A stretch of DNA of 64,000 nt from SIG636 sp045592105 (GTDB taxonomy: Bacteria > Bacillota > Clostridia > Oscillospirales > CAG-382): positions 62,001 to 126,000 of the forward strand of contig JAZNUB010000069.1 in the NCBI GenBank assembly GCA_045592105.1, given 5' to 3'. Below, in pieces: positions 36,003-45,535 of this stretch (position 1 is the stretch's first letter; the number at the start of each line of letters is the position of its first letter). The position numbers and the translations under genes are program-made. The notes beneath the pieces are model-generated. The model was not told where the DNA came from, searched no databases, and saw nothing but the letters and a program-made list of their open reading frames with translations.

Positions 36003-36908
36003 TTAAATTTTTAACATTCTTTCAATTGGCTTTAGTGCCGCTTTGCGTAGCGATTCGCCAACAAAAACCTCGCCCGTTTCGTTTTCAAGCGTGTTTAGCA
36101 GCATCTCCTTGGTTATTGCCTTCATACTGTCGCAGTATAGCTGCTTTGCATCGGGAACGTAAAAGGCTTTATTCGGCATCAAAGCAATCATTCGCTCCGT
36201 AACGCCCTGCTCGGTACAGATAATAAATTCTTTCGCATCGCTTTTTTCGCAATAGTCAATTAGTTGCGACGTACTTCCTAAATAATCAGCCATATCACAA
36301 ACAGCCCTATTGCATTCGGGGTGTACAAGGATTAATGCATCAGGGTGCTTAGCTTTGCACTCTGCAACCTTGTCGGCGCTTAACTTATCGTGTATTTTAC
36401 AAAAACCGTTTTCGTGAAAATAAAACTTTTTATTCGGCACCTGTGCGGCAACAAACGCCCCCAAATTTTTGTCCGGAACGAAAATTATTTCGTCCTCCTC
36501 AAGGCTGTTTACAACCTTTAAAGCGTTGGAGGAGGTACAGCAAATATCGCATTCAGCCTTTGTTGCGGCGGTGGAGTTGATATAGCAAACCACCGCGCTG
36601 TTTGGATGAGCCTCCTTTAGCTTTTTAACGTCGTTTGGTGTAATAGTGTCTGCCATATAGCACCCGGCGTTTGGCGCAGGCAACAGCACGCGTTTGTTCG
36701 GGCAAAGCAGTGCCGCGCTTTCACCCATAAAGCTAACACCGCAAAACACAAGTATATCAGCATCCGTGTTCTTGCTTTTTCTTGCAAGCTCAAGCGAATC
36801 GCCAACTATATCAGCAAGCTGTTGTATCTCGTATGGCTGATAGTAATGTGCAAGTATAACGGCATTCTTTTCTTTCTTTAAGGCATTTATCTTTTCATTT
36901 ATATCCAT
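36003..36908 (-). CDS. nadA: Quinolinate synthase A
   Basis: A 301-residue [4Fe-4S] enzyme condensing iminoaspartate with dihydroxyacetone phosphate to quinolinate. Its three iron ligands are expected in CGVSFMGES, CCTSSNA or nearby, and the C-terminal TGE-proximal region; HYYQPYEIQQLADIVGDSL, HPECN and YVPDKNLG are also seen. Its length fits the short Firmicute type. It starts 5 bases after the metA stop. Confidence 0.93.
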   Translation of the reverse strand: MDINEKINALKKEKNAVILAHYYQPYEIQQLADIVGDSLELARKSKNTDADILVFCGVSFMGESAALLCPNKRVLLPAPNAGCYMADTITPNDVKKLKEAHPNSAVVCYINSTAATKAECDICCTSSNALKVVNSLEEDEIIFVPDKNLGAFVAAQVPNKKFYFHENGFCKIHDKLSADKVAECKAKHPDALILVHPECNRAVCDMADYLGSTSQLIDYCEKSDAKEFIICTEQGVTERMIALMPNKAFYVPDAKQLYCDSMKAITKEMLLNTLENETGEVFVGESLRKAALKPIERMLKI

Positions 36909-36913
36909 AGCTT

Positions 36914-37831
36914 TTACAAAATCTCCTCAAGATTATAGGGTGTACCTTGATATACAAAATAATTTGTCCAATTAGCAAAAAGTAAATGCGCGTGGGCGCG
37001 CCAGCTATTCACAGGCGGAGCTTTAACGTTATCGTTTTTGAAGTAATTAACTGGTATATCAGGCTCCAAGCCCTTATCAACATCACGCAGGTATTCAAGC
37101 TTTAGTGTATCGGCATCATACTCGCTATGCCCGAAAACAAATATGTTTCTACCGTCCTTAGATGCGGCAAGATATGCGCCCGCATCGTCCGATTCCGCAA
37201 GAAGTACAAGCTGAGGGCAACGCTCTATTTCCTTAGGGTCAACACCTGAATAGCGGGAGTGTGGCGCATAAAACTGCTCATCAAAGCCTCTAACCAAGGG
37301 ATGAGAGGGAAGGAGAGTTTTATGTAAATAAACACCCGAAAGCTTTTTCTTAAGTGCACGCTTGTCTATACCGTATTTGTAATGCAAGCCTGCAAATGCG
37401 CCCCAGCATATAAACATCGTGGAATATACGTTATGCTTTGTCCATTCCATAATCTCGCAAAGCTCGTCCCAGTAATCCACGTTTTCAAACTCAAGGCATT
37501 CAAGCGGTGCACCCGTAATGATAAACCCATCAAACTTTTGGTCCTTAATACTGTCAAACGTATTGTAAAAGGCTTTTAAATGCTCTGCAGGTGTATTCTT
37601 AGAAGCGTAGGTAGAAGTGGTAAGCAAGGTTATATCTATCTGCAAAGGAGTGTTGGAAAGCAAGCGCAAAAGCTGGGTTTCCGTAACTATCTTTGTAGGC
37701 ATAAGATTTAATATAGCAATACGCAACGGACGTATATCTTGAGATTCCGCACGTAAATGATCCATAATAAAAATATTCTCTTTTTCAAGAATTTCAGCCG
37801 CGGGCAAGAATTGAGGTATCTTAATAGGCAT
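36914..37831 (-). CDS. metA: Homoserine O-acetyltransferase (MetA family)
   Basis: A 305-residue MetA-type acyltransferase for methionine synthesis. The catalytic Cys142 is in FICWGAFAGLHY and the His/Glu pair is in FGHSEYD. Residue 111, which separates acyl donors in studied MetA enzymes, is Glu (TGAPLE); Gly there gives succinyl-CoA use and Glu gives acetyl-CoA use, so this enzyme is predicted to make O-acetylhomoserine. AAGGTGGGGG precedes the ATG. It is the first gene of the minus-strand train behind a clear promoter. Confidence 0.93.
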   Translation of the reverse strand: MPIKIPQFLPAAEILEKENIFIMDHLRAESQDIRPLRIAILNLMPTKIVTETQLLRLLSNTPLQIDITLLTTSTYASKNTPAEHLKAFYNTFDSIKDQKFDGFIITGAPLECLEFENVDYWDELCEIMEWTKHNVYSTMFICWGAFAGLHYKYGIDKRALKKKLSGVYLHKTLLPSHPLVRGFDEQFYAPHSRYSGVDPKEIERCPQLVLLAESDDAGAYLAASKDGRNIFVFGHSEYDADTLKLEYLRDVDKGLEPDIPVNYFKNDNVKAPPVNSWRAHAHLLFANWTNYFVYQGTPYNLEEIL

Positions 37832-37868
37832 GGTAATAATCCCCCACCTTCGTGATTTTGATTGTTAT

Positions 37869-37897
37869 ATTATAGCATTTTTAGGAGAGTATTACAA
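37869..37897 (-). promoter_or_regulatory. Promoter of the metA-nad-...-tcdA train
   Basis: On the minus strand, TTGTAA (37892-37897), 17 bases, TATAAT (37869-37874), about 38 bases before the metA ATG. The leader is too short for a SAM riboswitch or T-box. Confidence 0.75.
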
Positions 37898-37978
37898 TAC
37901 ATTTTTAAAAAAACTGCGGTGTTTATTACCAATTCCTCCATATATTTTCCGTTATATCCATTTTGTTGATACTAAATA

Positions 37979-38006
37979 TTGACAATTCAGAAATTTTATA
38001 TATAAT
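37979..38006 (+). promoter_or_regulatory. Promoter of the aminotransferase-trpS-... train
   Basis: TTGACA (37979-37984), 16 bases, TATAAT (38001-38006), about 57 bases before the ATG. No T-box leader is present despite trpS downstream. Confidence 0.75.
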
Positions 38007-38063
38007 TGTAATAAGGACAAAATGCGAAAATATATCTAATGCTTTGAAAGGCTGGTTTGAGAT

Positions 38064-39257
38064 ATGGAGTTTAATTTTTCAAATAGATGTAAGGATATGA
38101 AGCCTTCTGCTATAAGAGAGCTTTTTAAGGTCATTCCCTCGGAAGGTGCTTTCACGTTTTCAGCGGGCAATCCCTCTCCGCTTTCTTTTCCTGTGGAGGA
38201 GTTTGCAGAGATAGCCGCTGATATATTTAAAAACGATGCAACCGCGGCATTGCAGTACAGTGTTACGGAAGGGTATCCAAAGCTTATTCAGCAGATAAGC
38301 GCGCGCTTAAAGGAGCGTTTTTATGTTGGCGCAGATTATGACCAAACTATTATAACAACAGGCGGTCAGCAGGCTATTGACTTAACCGTAAAAGCCCTTT
38401 GTAACGAAGGGGATGTTGTTATTTGCGAGAATCCCAGCTTTATCGGCGCACTTAACGCTTTCCGTTCCTATAATCTAAAGCTTGTGGGCGTTGATATGGA
38501 GGATGACGGCATCTCTGTTGAAAAGCTTGAGGCGGCGTTAAAGGAACACAAAAACGTTAAAATAATATATCTTATACCTACGTTTCAAAACCCCACGGGG
38601 ATTACAATGCCCTTGAAGAAACGCAAGGCTGTTTTGGAGCTTGCACAGAAATACAACGTGTTTATTCTTGAGGATGACCCTTATGTTGAGCTTCGCTTTA
38701 CCGGCGTGCCTGAGCCAGAGATTAAAAGCTTGGATACGGATGGGCACGTTATATATTGCGGCTCGTTTTCTAAAATATTGTCTCCCGGTATGCGCCTTGG
38801 CTACCTTTGTGCGCACGAGGATATAATAAACAAGGTTACGGTTCTTAAGCAAGTTAGCGATACTCATACAAACATATTAAGCCAGATGCTTGCTTCAAGG
38901 TTTATGGAAAGATATAATCTTGATGCTCACATAAAGAAGATTAAAGATCTATATCGTTCGCGCTGTTCGTTGATGCTGTATTGCATTAATCAGTGCTTTC
39001 CCGATTGTGTTAAGCACACCATTCCCGAAGGCGGTATGTTTATTTGGGCAACGCTTCCTGAGGGGTATGATAGCGCCGATATAGCACGAAAAGCGCTTGA
39101 GCGCAAAATTGCAATTGTATCAGGCAAAACCTTCTTGCCTGACACTAACGCAAGCAGTAATTCATTCCGCTTGAATTTCTCAACCCCTTCCGACGAAGAC
39201 ATTGTTGAGGGTATAAAGCGCTTGGGCGATTTACTAAAAGAGGAGATAGTAAAATAA
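38064..39257 (+). CDS. PLP-dependent aminotransferase (MocR/LysN-like class I)
   Basis: A 397-residue fold-type I aminotransferase without the MocR DNA-binding domain. FSAGNPSPLSFP opens the substrate region, TTGGQQAIDLTVKAL the cofactor loop, PTFQNPTGITMP the Asn and EDDPYVELRF the Asp of the PLP site; the Schiff-base Lys lies in CGSFSKILSPGMRLGY and the carboxylate-binding Arg in SFRLNFS. Relatives act on aminoadipate or aromatic amino acids. Gene overlap by one base with trpS hints at a link to tryptophan, and IorAB elsewhere in the window would use aromatic keto acids (inference). Confidence 0.88.
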   Translation: MEFNFSNRCKDMKPSAIRELFKVIPSEGAFTFSAGNPSPLSFPVEEFAEIAADIFKNDATAALQYSVTEGYPKLIQQISARLKERFYVGADYDQTIITTGGQQAIDLTVKALCNEGDVVICENPSFIGALNAFRSYNLKLVGVDMEDDGISVEKLEAALKEHKNVKIIYLIPTFQNPTGITMPLKKRKAVLELAQKYNVFILEDDPYVELRFTGVPEPEIKSLDTDGHVIYCGSFSKILSPGMRLGYLCAHEDIINKVTVLKQVSDTHTNILSQMLASRFMERYNLDAHIKKIKDLYRSRCSLMLYCINQCFPDCVKHTIPEGGMFIWATLPEGYDSADIARKALERKIAIVSGKTFLPDTNASSNSFRLNFSTPSDEDIVEGIKRLGDLLKEEIVK

Positions 39258-40264
39258 TGGACGGTAATATTGAACAAAAGAAAACTATTTTTTCGGGCAT
39301 ACAGCCCTCGGGCAATCTAACGATAGGTAATTATTTAGGTGCAATAAAAAACTGGGTTGGTTTGCAGGATGATTATAACTGCCTGTTTTGCTCTGTAGAT
39401 ATGCACTCTATAACCGTGCGTCAAACCCCTGCGGAGCTTAGAAGAAGAAGCGTTGAGATGCTTGCTTTGTATATGGCTTGCGGTATCGACCCCGAAAAGA
39501 ACATTTTGTTTATCCAAAGCCACGTTCCCGCACACGCAGAGCTTGCGTGGGTGCTTAATTGCTATACAATGTTTGGCGAGCTTTCAAGGATGACGCAGTT
39601 TAAAGAAAAATCCCAAAAGCATTCCGAAAATATAAACGCAGGGCTTTTCACTTATCCCGTTTTGATGGCTGCGGATATCTTGCTGTATCAAACCGACCTT
39701 GTTCCCGTAGGGCTTGACCAAAAGCAGCATCTTGAGATAACAAGGGATATTGCTATGAGGTTTAACGGCGTGTATGGGGACACATTTAAGATACCGGAGC
39801 CGTATATACCCAAGCTTGGTATGAAGATAATGTCGCTTACCGAGCCGGATAAGAAGATGAGTAAATCCGATGTAACAGGCGGTAGTGTTGGTATACTTGA
39901 TAAGCGTGACGATATAGTTAGAAAGATAAAGCGCGCCGTTACCGATAGCGGCAGCGAGGTTAAATACGCTGATGGTAAGGACGGGATAAATAACCTACTA
40001 ACCATATACTGTGCTTTCACGGGTAAAACCATAGAGGAAGCGGAAAAAGAATTCAGCGGTATGGGCTACGGCGTGTTTAAGGAAGCCGTTGCAGAGGTTT
40101 GTGCGGATAGCCTTGGTGCGGTACAGGATAAGTTTTACGATATTCTTAAAAACAAGGATTATCTTAACGATATGCTTAAGCGCAATGCGGAAAGTGCCGC
40201 GTACCTTGCACGCAAAACGTTAAGTAAGGTATACAGAAAGATAGGCTTTTATCAGCCTAAATAA
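39257..40264 (+). CDS. trpS: Tryptophanyl-tRNA synthetase
   Basis: A 335-residue class I synthetase with the HIGH-equivalent GNLTIGN in FSGIQPSGNLTIGNYLGAIK and the signature KKMSKSD. Length is typical of bacterial TrpRS. The ATG overlaps the aminotransferase stop (TAATGG), so the two are translationally coupled. Confidence 0.95.
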   Translation: MDGNIEQKKTIFSGIQPSGNLTIGNYLGAIKNWVGLQDDYNCLFCSVDMHSITVRQTPAELRRRSVEMLALYMACGIDPEKNILFIQSHVPAHAELAWVLNCYTMFGELSRMTQFKEKSQKHSENINAGLFTYPVLMAADILLYQTDLVPVGLDQKQHLEITRDIAMRFNGVYGDTFKIPEPYIPKLGMKIMSLTEPDKKMSKSDVTGGSVGILDKRDDIVRKIKRAVTDSGSEVKYADGKDGINNLLTIYCAFTGKTIEEAEKEFSGMGYGVFKEAVAEVCADSLGAVQDKFYDILKNKDYLNDMLKRNAESAAYLARKTLSKVYRKIGFYQPK

Positions 40265-40296
40265 GCAAGAATTTTCAGAAAGTGGGAGTATTTGAT

Positions 40297-42285
40297 ATGC
40301 CCAAAAAGCCTATAAAAATGGACTATGACGATCGTAGTATAACGTCCCTTAAAGGGGCGGAGCGTGTAAGGCTTCGCCCTGCCGTAATTTTTGGCTCGGA
40401 CGGCTTGGAGGGGTGCGAGCACTCGTTTTTTGAGATACTTTCCAATTCCATAGACGAAGCCAGAGAAGGCTTTGGCAACGTTATAAACGTAACCGTGTTT
40501 AAGGACCACGTTATGCAGGTGGAGGATTTTGGGCGCGGTATACCCTTGGATTGGAACGAAAAAGAGCAAAGATATAATTGGGAGCTTGTTTTTTGCGAGC
40601 TTTACGCAGGCGGTAAGTACAACAATAACGATGGCGGTGCGTATGAGTATTCGCTTGGCCTTAACGGTCTTGGTGCGTGCGCAACGCAATACGCGTCTGA
40701 GTTTATGCAGGTTACCGCTTATACGGGCGGAACAAAGTATTCTATAAGCTTTGAAAAAGGCGAGCCTGTTACAGAGCTTATAAAGGAAGAATGCCCCAAA
40801 AACAAACGCGGTACGGTTATACGTTGGAAAAGTGACTCTGAGGTGTTTACCGATATAAACATCAGCCGCGAGTTTTTTAGTGATCAGCTCAAAAAGCAAG
40901 CCGTTGTAAACGGCGGCTTATCGCTTAACCTGAAATGGCAGATGCCGGACGGTAGCTTTGAAACCGAAAGCTATTGCTATGCAAACGGTGTGGAGGACTA
41001 TATAGCGGAGATGGTAGGTGTGAACTATCTTTCCGCGCCCGTGTCCTATTCAGCAGAACGCGTTGGTAGGGATAGGGAGGATAAAAGCGATTATAAGCTG
41101 AAAATTCAGTTTGCTTTTTGTTTTTCTAACGACATTAATTTAATAGAGTATTACCACAACTCTTCGTATTTGCAGCACGGTGGCTCGCCCGATAAGGCGG
41201 CAAAAAACGCTTTTGTGTGGGCGGTGGACAACTATTTGCGCGGTGCAAATAAATACACGAAGAATGAATCTAAAATAACGTTTCAGGATGTAGAGGATTC
41301 GTTGGTTTTAGTTGTAAACTCTTTTTCAACTCAAACCTCATATGAAAACCAAACTAAAAAAGCTATAACTAACGAGTTTATTTATAAGGCTATGACGGAG
41401 TTTTTCCGCCATAGCATAGAGGTTTACTTTGCCGAAAATCCGTCCGAGGCGGACAAGGCTTGCCAACAGGTGCTTGTTAATAAACGTAGCCGTGAATCCG
41501 CGGAAAGTATGCGTATCAAGACGAAAACAAAGCTTACAGCACCGCTTGATATAAATAACTCTGTGGAAAAATTTGCAGGCTGTCGCAGCCGTGACCCCGA
41601 AAAGTGCGAGCTATATATAGTGGAGGGTGACTCTGCTATGACAAGCTGCAAGCTTGCAAGGAACGCCGAGTTTCAGGCTGTAATACCCGTTAGAGGTAAA
41701 ACCCTTAATTGCCTTAAGGCAAGCTATGACCGTATTTTTAAAAGCGACATAATAATGGATTTGATAAAGGTTATCGGTTGCGGCGTTGAGGTTAAGGCGA
41801 AGAATGCAAAGGGCGTGCCCGGCTTTGATCTTGCAAGCCTTAGATGGAGCAAGATTATACTTTGTACCGATGCGGACGAGGACGGCTTTCAGATACGCAC
41901 TCTGTTGCTAACTATGTTTTACAGCTTGCTTCCAACGCTTATAAAAGAGGGGCGCGTTTATATTGCGGAAACACCGCTTTATGAGATAACGTCCGGCGGT
42001 AAAACGTATTTTGCATATAACGAAGCGGAAAAGACAAAGATACTTGATGAGCTTGGCAATTCCAGATACACAATCCAGCGTTCTAAAGGCTTGGGTGAGA
42101 ACGAGGCGGACATGATGTCGCTAACAACAATGGCGCCCGCAACCCGCAGGCTTATAAGAATAATGCCTGAGGACGAGGAAAAGACGTTTAGGATGTTTGA
42201 TGTTTTGCTTGGCGACAATATTGAAGCAAGAAAGGCTTTTATAGCAGAGTTTGGCGGCAAATACGTTGAGCTTGCTGATATTTAA
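40297..42285 (+). CDS. Divergent type IIA topoisomerase B subunit (GyrB/ParE-like)
   Basis: A 662-residue GHKL-TOPRIM protein. ATPase motifs are shifted from the norm: ILSNSIDEA, VEDFGRGIP, and GLNGLGACATQY where GyrB has GLHGVGASVVNAL. TOPRIM reads VEGDSAMTSCKLARN instead of EGDSAGGSAKQGR, but the metal acids remain in EGDSA and DADEDGFQIRTLL, and IQRSKGLGE is conserved. It is therefore a second, non-canonical pair member rather than the housekeeping gyrase. ATG 40297 has GGGAG before it; an earlier GTG (40282) overlaps that site. Confidence 0.85.
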   Translation: MPKKPIKMDYDDRSITSLKGAERVRLRPAVIFGSDGLEGCEHSFFEILSNSIDEAREGFGNVINVTVFKDHVMQVEDFGRGIPLDWNEKEQRYNWELVFCELYAGGKYNNNDGGAYEYSLGLNGLGACATQYASEFMQVTAYTGGTKYSISFEKGEPVTELIKEECPKNKRGTVIRWKSDSEVFTDINISREFFSDQLKKQAVVNGGLSLNLKWQMPDGSFETESYCYANGVEDYIAEMVGVNYLSAPVSYSAERVGRDREDKSDYKLKIQFAFCFSNDINLIEYYHNSSYLQHGGSPDKAAKNAFVWAVDNYLRGANKYTKNESKITFQDVEDSLVLVVNSFSTQTSYENQTKKAITNEFIYKAMTEFFRHSIEVYFAENPSEADKACQQVLVNKRSRESAESMRIKTKTKLTAPLDINNSVEKFAGCRSRDPEKCELYIVEGDSAMTSCKLARNAEFQAVIPVRGKTLNCLKASYDRIFKSDIIMDLIKVIGCGVEVKAKNAKGVPGFDLASLRWSKIILCTDADEDGFQIRTLLLTMFYSLLPTLIKEGRVYIAETPLYEITSGGKTYFAYNEAEKTKILDELGNSRYTIQRSKGLGENEADMMSLTTMAPATRRLIRIMPEDEEKTFRMFDVLLGDNIEARKAFIAEFGGKYVELADI

Positions 42286-42317
42286 AGCTTTATTAAAGAC
42301 CGGAGGTTAGAATAGGG

Positions 42318-44534
42318 ATGGCAAAAAAGAAGCAGCCTATTATTGAGGAAGTACCCGCAGCACCTGCTGTTGATATAAATATAACCGATGTGCTTGAAAC
42401 CAACTATATGCCCTACGCTATGAGCGTTATAATATCTCGTGCTATCCCCGCAATAGATGGTTTTAAGCCCAGCCATAGAAAGCTGCTTTACACTATGTAT
42501 AAGATGGGGCTTTTAAAGGGCGGAACGGTTAAATCTGCAAAAATTGCAGGTGCAACAATGACCTTGCATCCCCACGGCGATGCTTCTATATACGATACAA
42601 TGGTAAGGCTTACAACGGGTAAGGAAGCTTTACTTCACCCACTTGTGGAGTCTAAGGGTAGCTTTGGCAAGCAATATTCCGATATGCCCGCTGCTGCATC
42701 GCGTTATACGGAGGCAAAGCTGGCAAAAATCAGCGAGGAGATATTTGGCGGTATTGATAAGGACGCTGTTGATTTCGTTCCTAATTATGACAATACCGAG
42801 ATGGAGCCTGCTATTTTGCCAACCGCTTTCCCAAATATACTTGTTTCTCCCAACACAGGTATAGCGGTAAGCCTTGCAAGCAACATCTGCTCCTTTAACT
42901 TGAACGAGATTTGCGATGCAACTATATCGTATCTTAAAAACGGAACCATATCTACGTGGGAGCTGCTTGATATAATTAAAGCGCCCGATTTTCCTACAGG
43001 CGGGCTTTTGGTTTATAACAGAGAACAGCTTTCTTCCATATACGAAACAGGCAGAGGTAGGGTAAAGGTACGCGCAAAGTATAACTACGTTAAGGAGCAA
43101 AACCTTATCGAGGTAACTGAGATACCGTATACAACTACGTCTGAAAAGATAATAGCATCTATCGTTGCATTAGTAAAAGAAGGCAAGCTTAGAGAGATAT
43201 CAGACGTTAGGGATGAAACCGATAAAAGCGGCTTGAAGATAGCGATAGACCTAAAGCGCGGCGCGGATTACGAAAAGCTTATGGCAAAGCTTTATAAATC
43301 CACTCCGTTGGAGGACGGGTTTGCTTGTAACTTCAACATCCTTATCGGCAACATACCGCAAACTATGGGTATAGGCGAGATACTGGAAGAATGGTGCGCT
43401 TTCCGTACCGAGTGCTTGCGCCGTAGCTTTATATACGAGCTTGGCAAAAAAAGCGATAAGCTGCATTTGCTGTATGGCTTAAGAGAGATATTGCTTGATA
43501 TTGATAAAGCTATAAGGATCGTTAGGAACACCGAAAAGGACGAGGACGTTGTTCCCAACCTTATGAGTGGGTTCCGTATAGACAAGGTTCAGGCAGAATA
43601 CGTTGCGGAAATAAAGCTTCGCAATTTAAATAAAGATTATATTCTTAAACGTATCGATGAGATAGATGCGCTTGAAAAAGATATTGCACGGCTTGAGGTT
43701 ATAGTTGGCAGTGACAGGCTTATACACGATGAGATAATCAACCAGCTTTCGGAGATTAAACGTAAATACGGTATTGACAGAAAAACTCAAATTGTGTATG
43801 AGGACGAGATAGACGATATAGCAATAATAAACGAGGTAGAGGATTATCCTGTTACCGTATTCTTAACAAGGGATGGGTTCTTTAAAAAGTGCCTGCCTGC
43901 TTCATTGCGCGTTAGCAACACGCATAAGCTAAAAGAGGGGGACGAGCTTTTCCAAAGCTTTGAAACTACTAATACCGCAGAGCTGTTGGTGTTTACAACC
44001 AAGGCTCAGCTTTACAAGGCGCACATAGACGATTTTGAAACTCATAAGGCTTCTCAACTTGGTGAATATCTGCCGGCGGCTTTAAGCTTTGATGAGGACG
44101 AGAAGGTTGTTTGTATACTTACAACCAATGATTTTTCGGAAGAAATAGCTTTGTTTTACGAAAACGGCAAGGCGGTGCGTTTGCCGATAAACGTATACCA
44201 AACAAAAACAAAGCGCAAAAAGCTTTCTCCTGCGTTTTTTGATAAGGCACAGCTTGTTTGTGCGTTCAAGATAACCGCAGGGGCAGAGTATTTGATGACG
44301 TCTAACGTATCGCGCGCGCTAATTATCCACGAGGAACAGATTTGCGTTAAATCAACGCGTACATCAAGCGGTGCAACTATTTTTAACTTGAAAAAGGGGC
44401 AGCACATCAATAACGTGTACCAGTACGGCACAGAGGGGTGCCCGGTATTGGAGAACGATAAGAAGTACAGAAAAAAGGCGTTGCCCGCCGCAGGCGTGCA
44501 GTATGACGAGTTTACACAGCAAACATTGCTTTGA
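42318..44534 (+). CDS. Divergent type IIA topoisomerase A subunit (GyrA/ParC-like)
   Basis: A 738-residue DNA breakage-reunion subunit. Catalytic Arg129-Tyr130 lie in PAAASRYTEAKL and IAGATMTLHPHGDASIYD marks the winged-helix DNA gate. The quinolone-contact position equal to GyrA Ser83 is Ala89, with Asp93 kept. A coiled coil follows at about 390-480. The C-terminal region keeps beta-pinwheel-like strands but no clear GyrA box, more like ParC. Partner gene lies 32 bases upstream. Confidence 0.87.
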   Translation: MAKKKQPIIEEVPAAPAVDINITDVLETNYMPYAMSVIISRAIPAIDGFKPSHRKLLYTMYKMGLLKGGTVKSAKIAGATMTLHPHGDASIYDTMVRLTTGKEALLHPLVESKGSFGKQYSDMPAAASRYTEAKLAKISEEIFGGIDKDAVDFVPNYDNTEMEPAILPTAFPNILVSPNTGIAVSLASNICSFNLNEICDATISYLKNGTISTWELLDIIKAPDFPTGGLLVYNREQLSSIYETGRGRVKVRAKYNYVKEQNLIEVTEIPYTTTSEKIIASIVALVKEGKLREISDVRDETDKSGLKIAIDLKRGADYEKLMAKLYKSTPLEDGFACNFNILIGNIPQTMGIGEILEEWCAFRTECLRRSFIYELGKKSDKLHLLYGLREILLDIDKAIRIVRNTEKDEDVVPNLMSGFRIDKVQAEYVAEIKLRNLNKDYILKRIDEIDALEKDIARLEVIVGSDRLIHDEIINQLSEIKRKYGIDRKTQIVYEDEIDDIAIINEVEDYPVTVFLTRDGFFKKCLPASLRVSNTHKLKEGDELFQSFETTNTAELLVFTTKAQLYKAHIDDFETHKASQLGEYLPAALSFDEDEKVVCILTTNDFSEEIALFYENGKAVRLPINVYQTKTKRKKLSPAFFDKAQLVCAFKITAGAEYLMTSNVSRALIIHEEQICVKSTRTSSGATIFNLKKGQHINNVYQYGTEGCPVLENDKKYRKKALPAAGVQYDEFTQQTLL

Positions 44535-44566
44535 TGTAATTAGCTACGCTTGAAAAGGAGTGTATT

Positions 44567-45535
44567 ATGGTTAAAACCCAAACAATAAAATATATAATCC
44601 TTCAAGCGGTTATCGTTGTGTTAACGGCTTCCTGCTGTGTATTTCCCGATGCTTTGTTTATGCTTGCCGCTGTTACTGTGCAGATAGGCTTGTTCTCGGC
44701 AATCGCTTCTCAAAAGCCGTTTTGCCTTTCGTTGATAGCACCGCTGTTATCATACGGTGTGGCGTTTGCCTTGCTTGGCGATTGGATACTTGCTTTTGCC
44801 GCGGTTTTGTTCTTGCCTGCAGGTGCTTTTGTTGCTTTGTGCGTTTCAAAATCCTGTAGCCGTTCAAAAACCGTGCTTGTGGCATCGCTTTGCTTCGGCA
44901 TAAGCGTGGCAGTTTATTGCGGCTCGTTCGCCGCGCTTAACGGCGGTATAACCGTTGATGAGCTTTCAAAGGCGCTATACAACGGTATCAATTATGTGGC
45001 AGATATGTCCGTGGACAATTTGCCGGAGGTTTATTTCTCCCAAGGGATAACAAAAGAAGCGTATCGTGACCTTTTGTTTGAAGCTATGCGCTTGTTTTTA
45101 ATGGGCGTTGCCGTGCTTATTTGTAATGCCGTTGCATATTTTTCAACAGCAATTACAAAAAAAGTTTTGTTAGGAACCAAAGATAACAAGCTTTTAAATA
45201 AGGACAAGGATTGGCTTTACGTCCTCTCCAAGCCCTCTGCGGCTATGTTTGTTGTTTGCTATCTATGCGTGCTTGTTGGCGGCGATGCCTTAACGCTTCC
45301 GCAACAGATCGCGTTTAATACCGTTGTTGTTGCGCTTTTGGGCGGCGTGCTTGTTATGGCGGCACGTTCGATAAAGCAAAAAATGGGCGTTGCCGGTATT
45401 TCAAGCGTGCTGATTTACGTTATTATATATTTTATTTTAGGGATGCAGGCTGTGCTTGTTGTTATGTCTGCAACAGGTTTAATTGCCGCATTCAGATATA
45501 AACCGCAGGAGGATAAAGAAGCATGCAAAAAATAA
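44567..45535 (+). CDS. DUF2232 (YybS-like) membrane protein
   Basis: A 322-residue protein with about eight membrane segments. The N-terminal two thirds and the LPQQIAFNTVVVALLGGVLVMA / MGVAGISSVLIYV region fit the YybS/DUF2232 family. In Firmicutes this family sits just before gdpP and rplI, as here; the function is unknown. Its last bases overlap gdpP by 13. Confidence 0.8.
   Translation: MVKTQTIKYIILQAVIVVLTASCCVFPDALFMLAAVTVQIGLFSAIASQKPFCLSLIAPLLSYGVAFALLGDWILAFAAVLFLPAGAFVALCVSKSCSRSKTVLVASLCFGISVAVYCGSFAALNGGITVDELSKALYNGINYVADMSVDNLPEVYFSQGITKEAYRDLLFEAMRLFLMGVAVLICNAVAYFSTAITKKVLLGTKDNKLLNKDKDWLYVLSKPSAAMFVVCYLCVLVGGDALTLPQQIAFNTVVVALLGGVLVMAARSIKQKMGVAGISSVLIYVIIYFILGMQAVLVVMSATGLIAAFRYKPQEDKEACKK

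Noticed and set aside
37832..38063. Possible T-box before trpS or SAM riboswitch before metA
   Set aside because: Both promoters lie within about 60 bases of the start codons, leaving no room for such leaders, and no T-box or SAM-box sequence is seen.
40252..40899. A 215-codon minus-strand frame opposite the topoisomerase B subunit
   Set aside because: It is the reverse shadow of the conserved GHKL domain; Lys/Val/Tyr-rich without a known fold.
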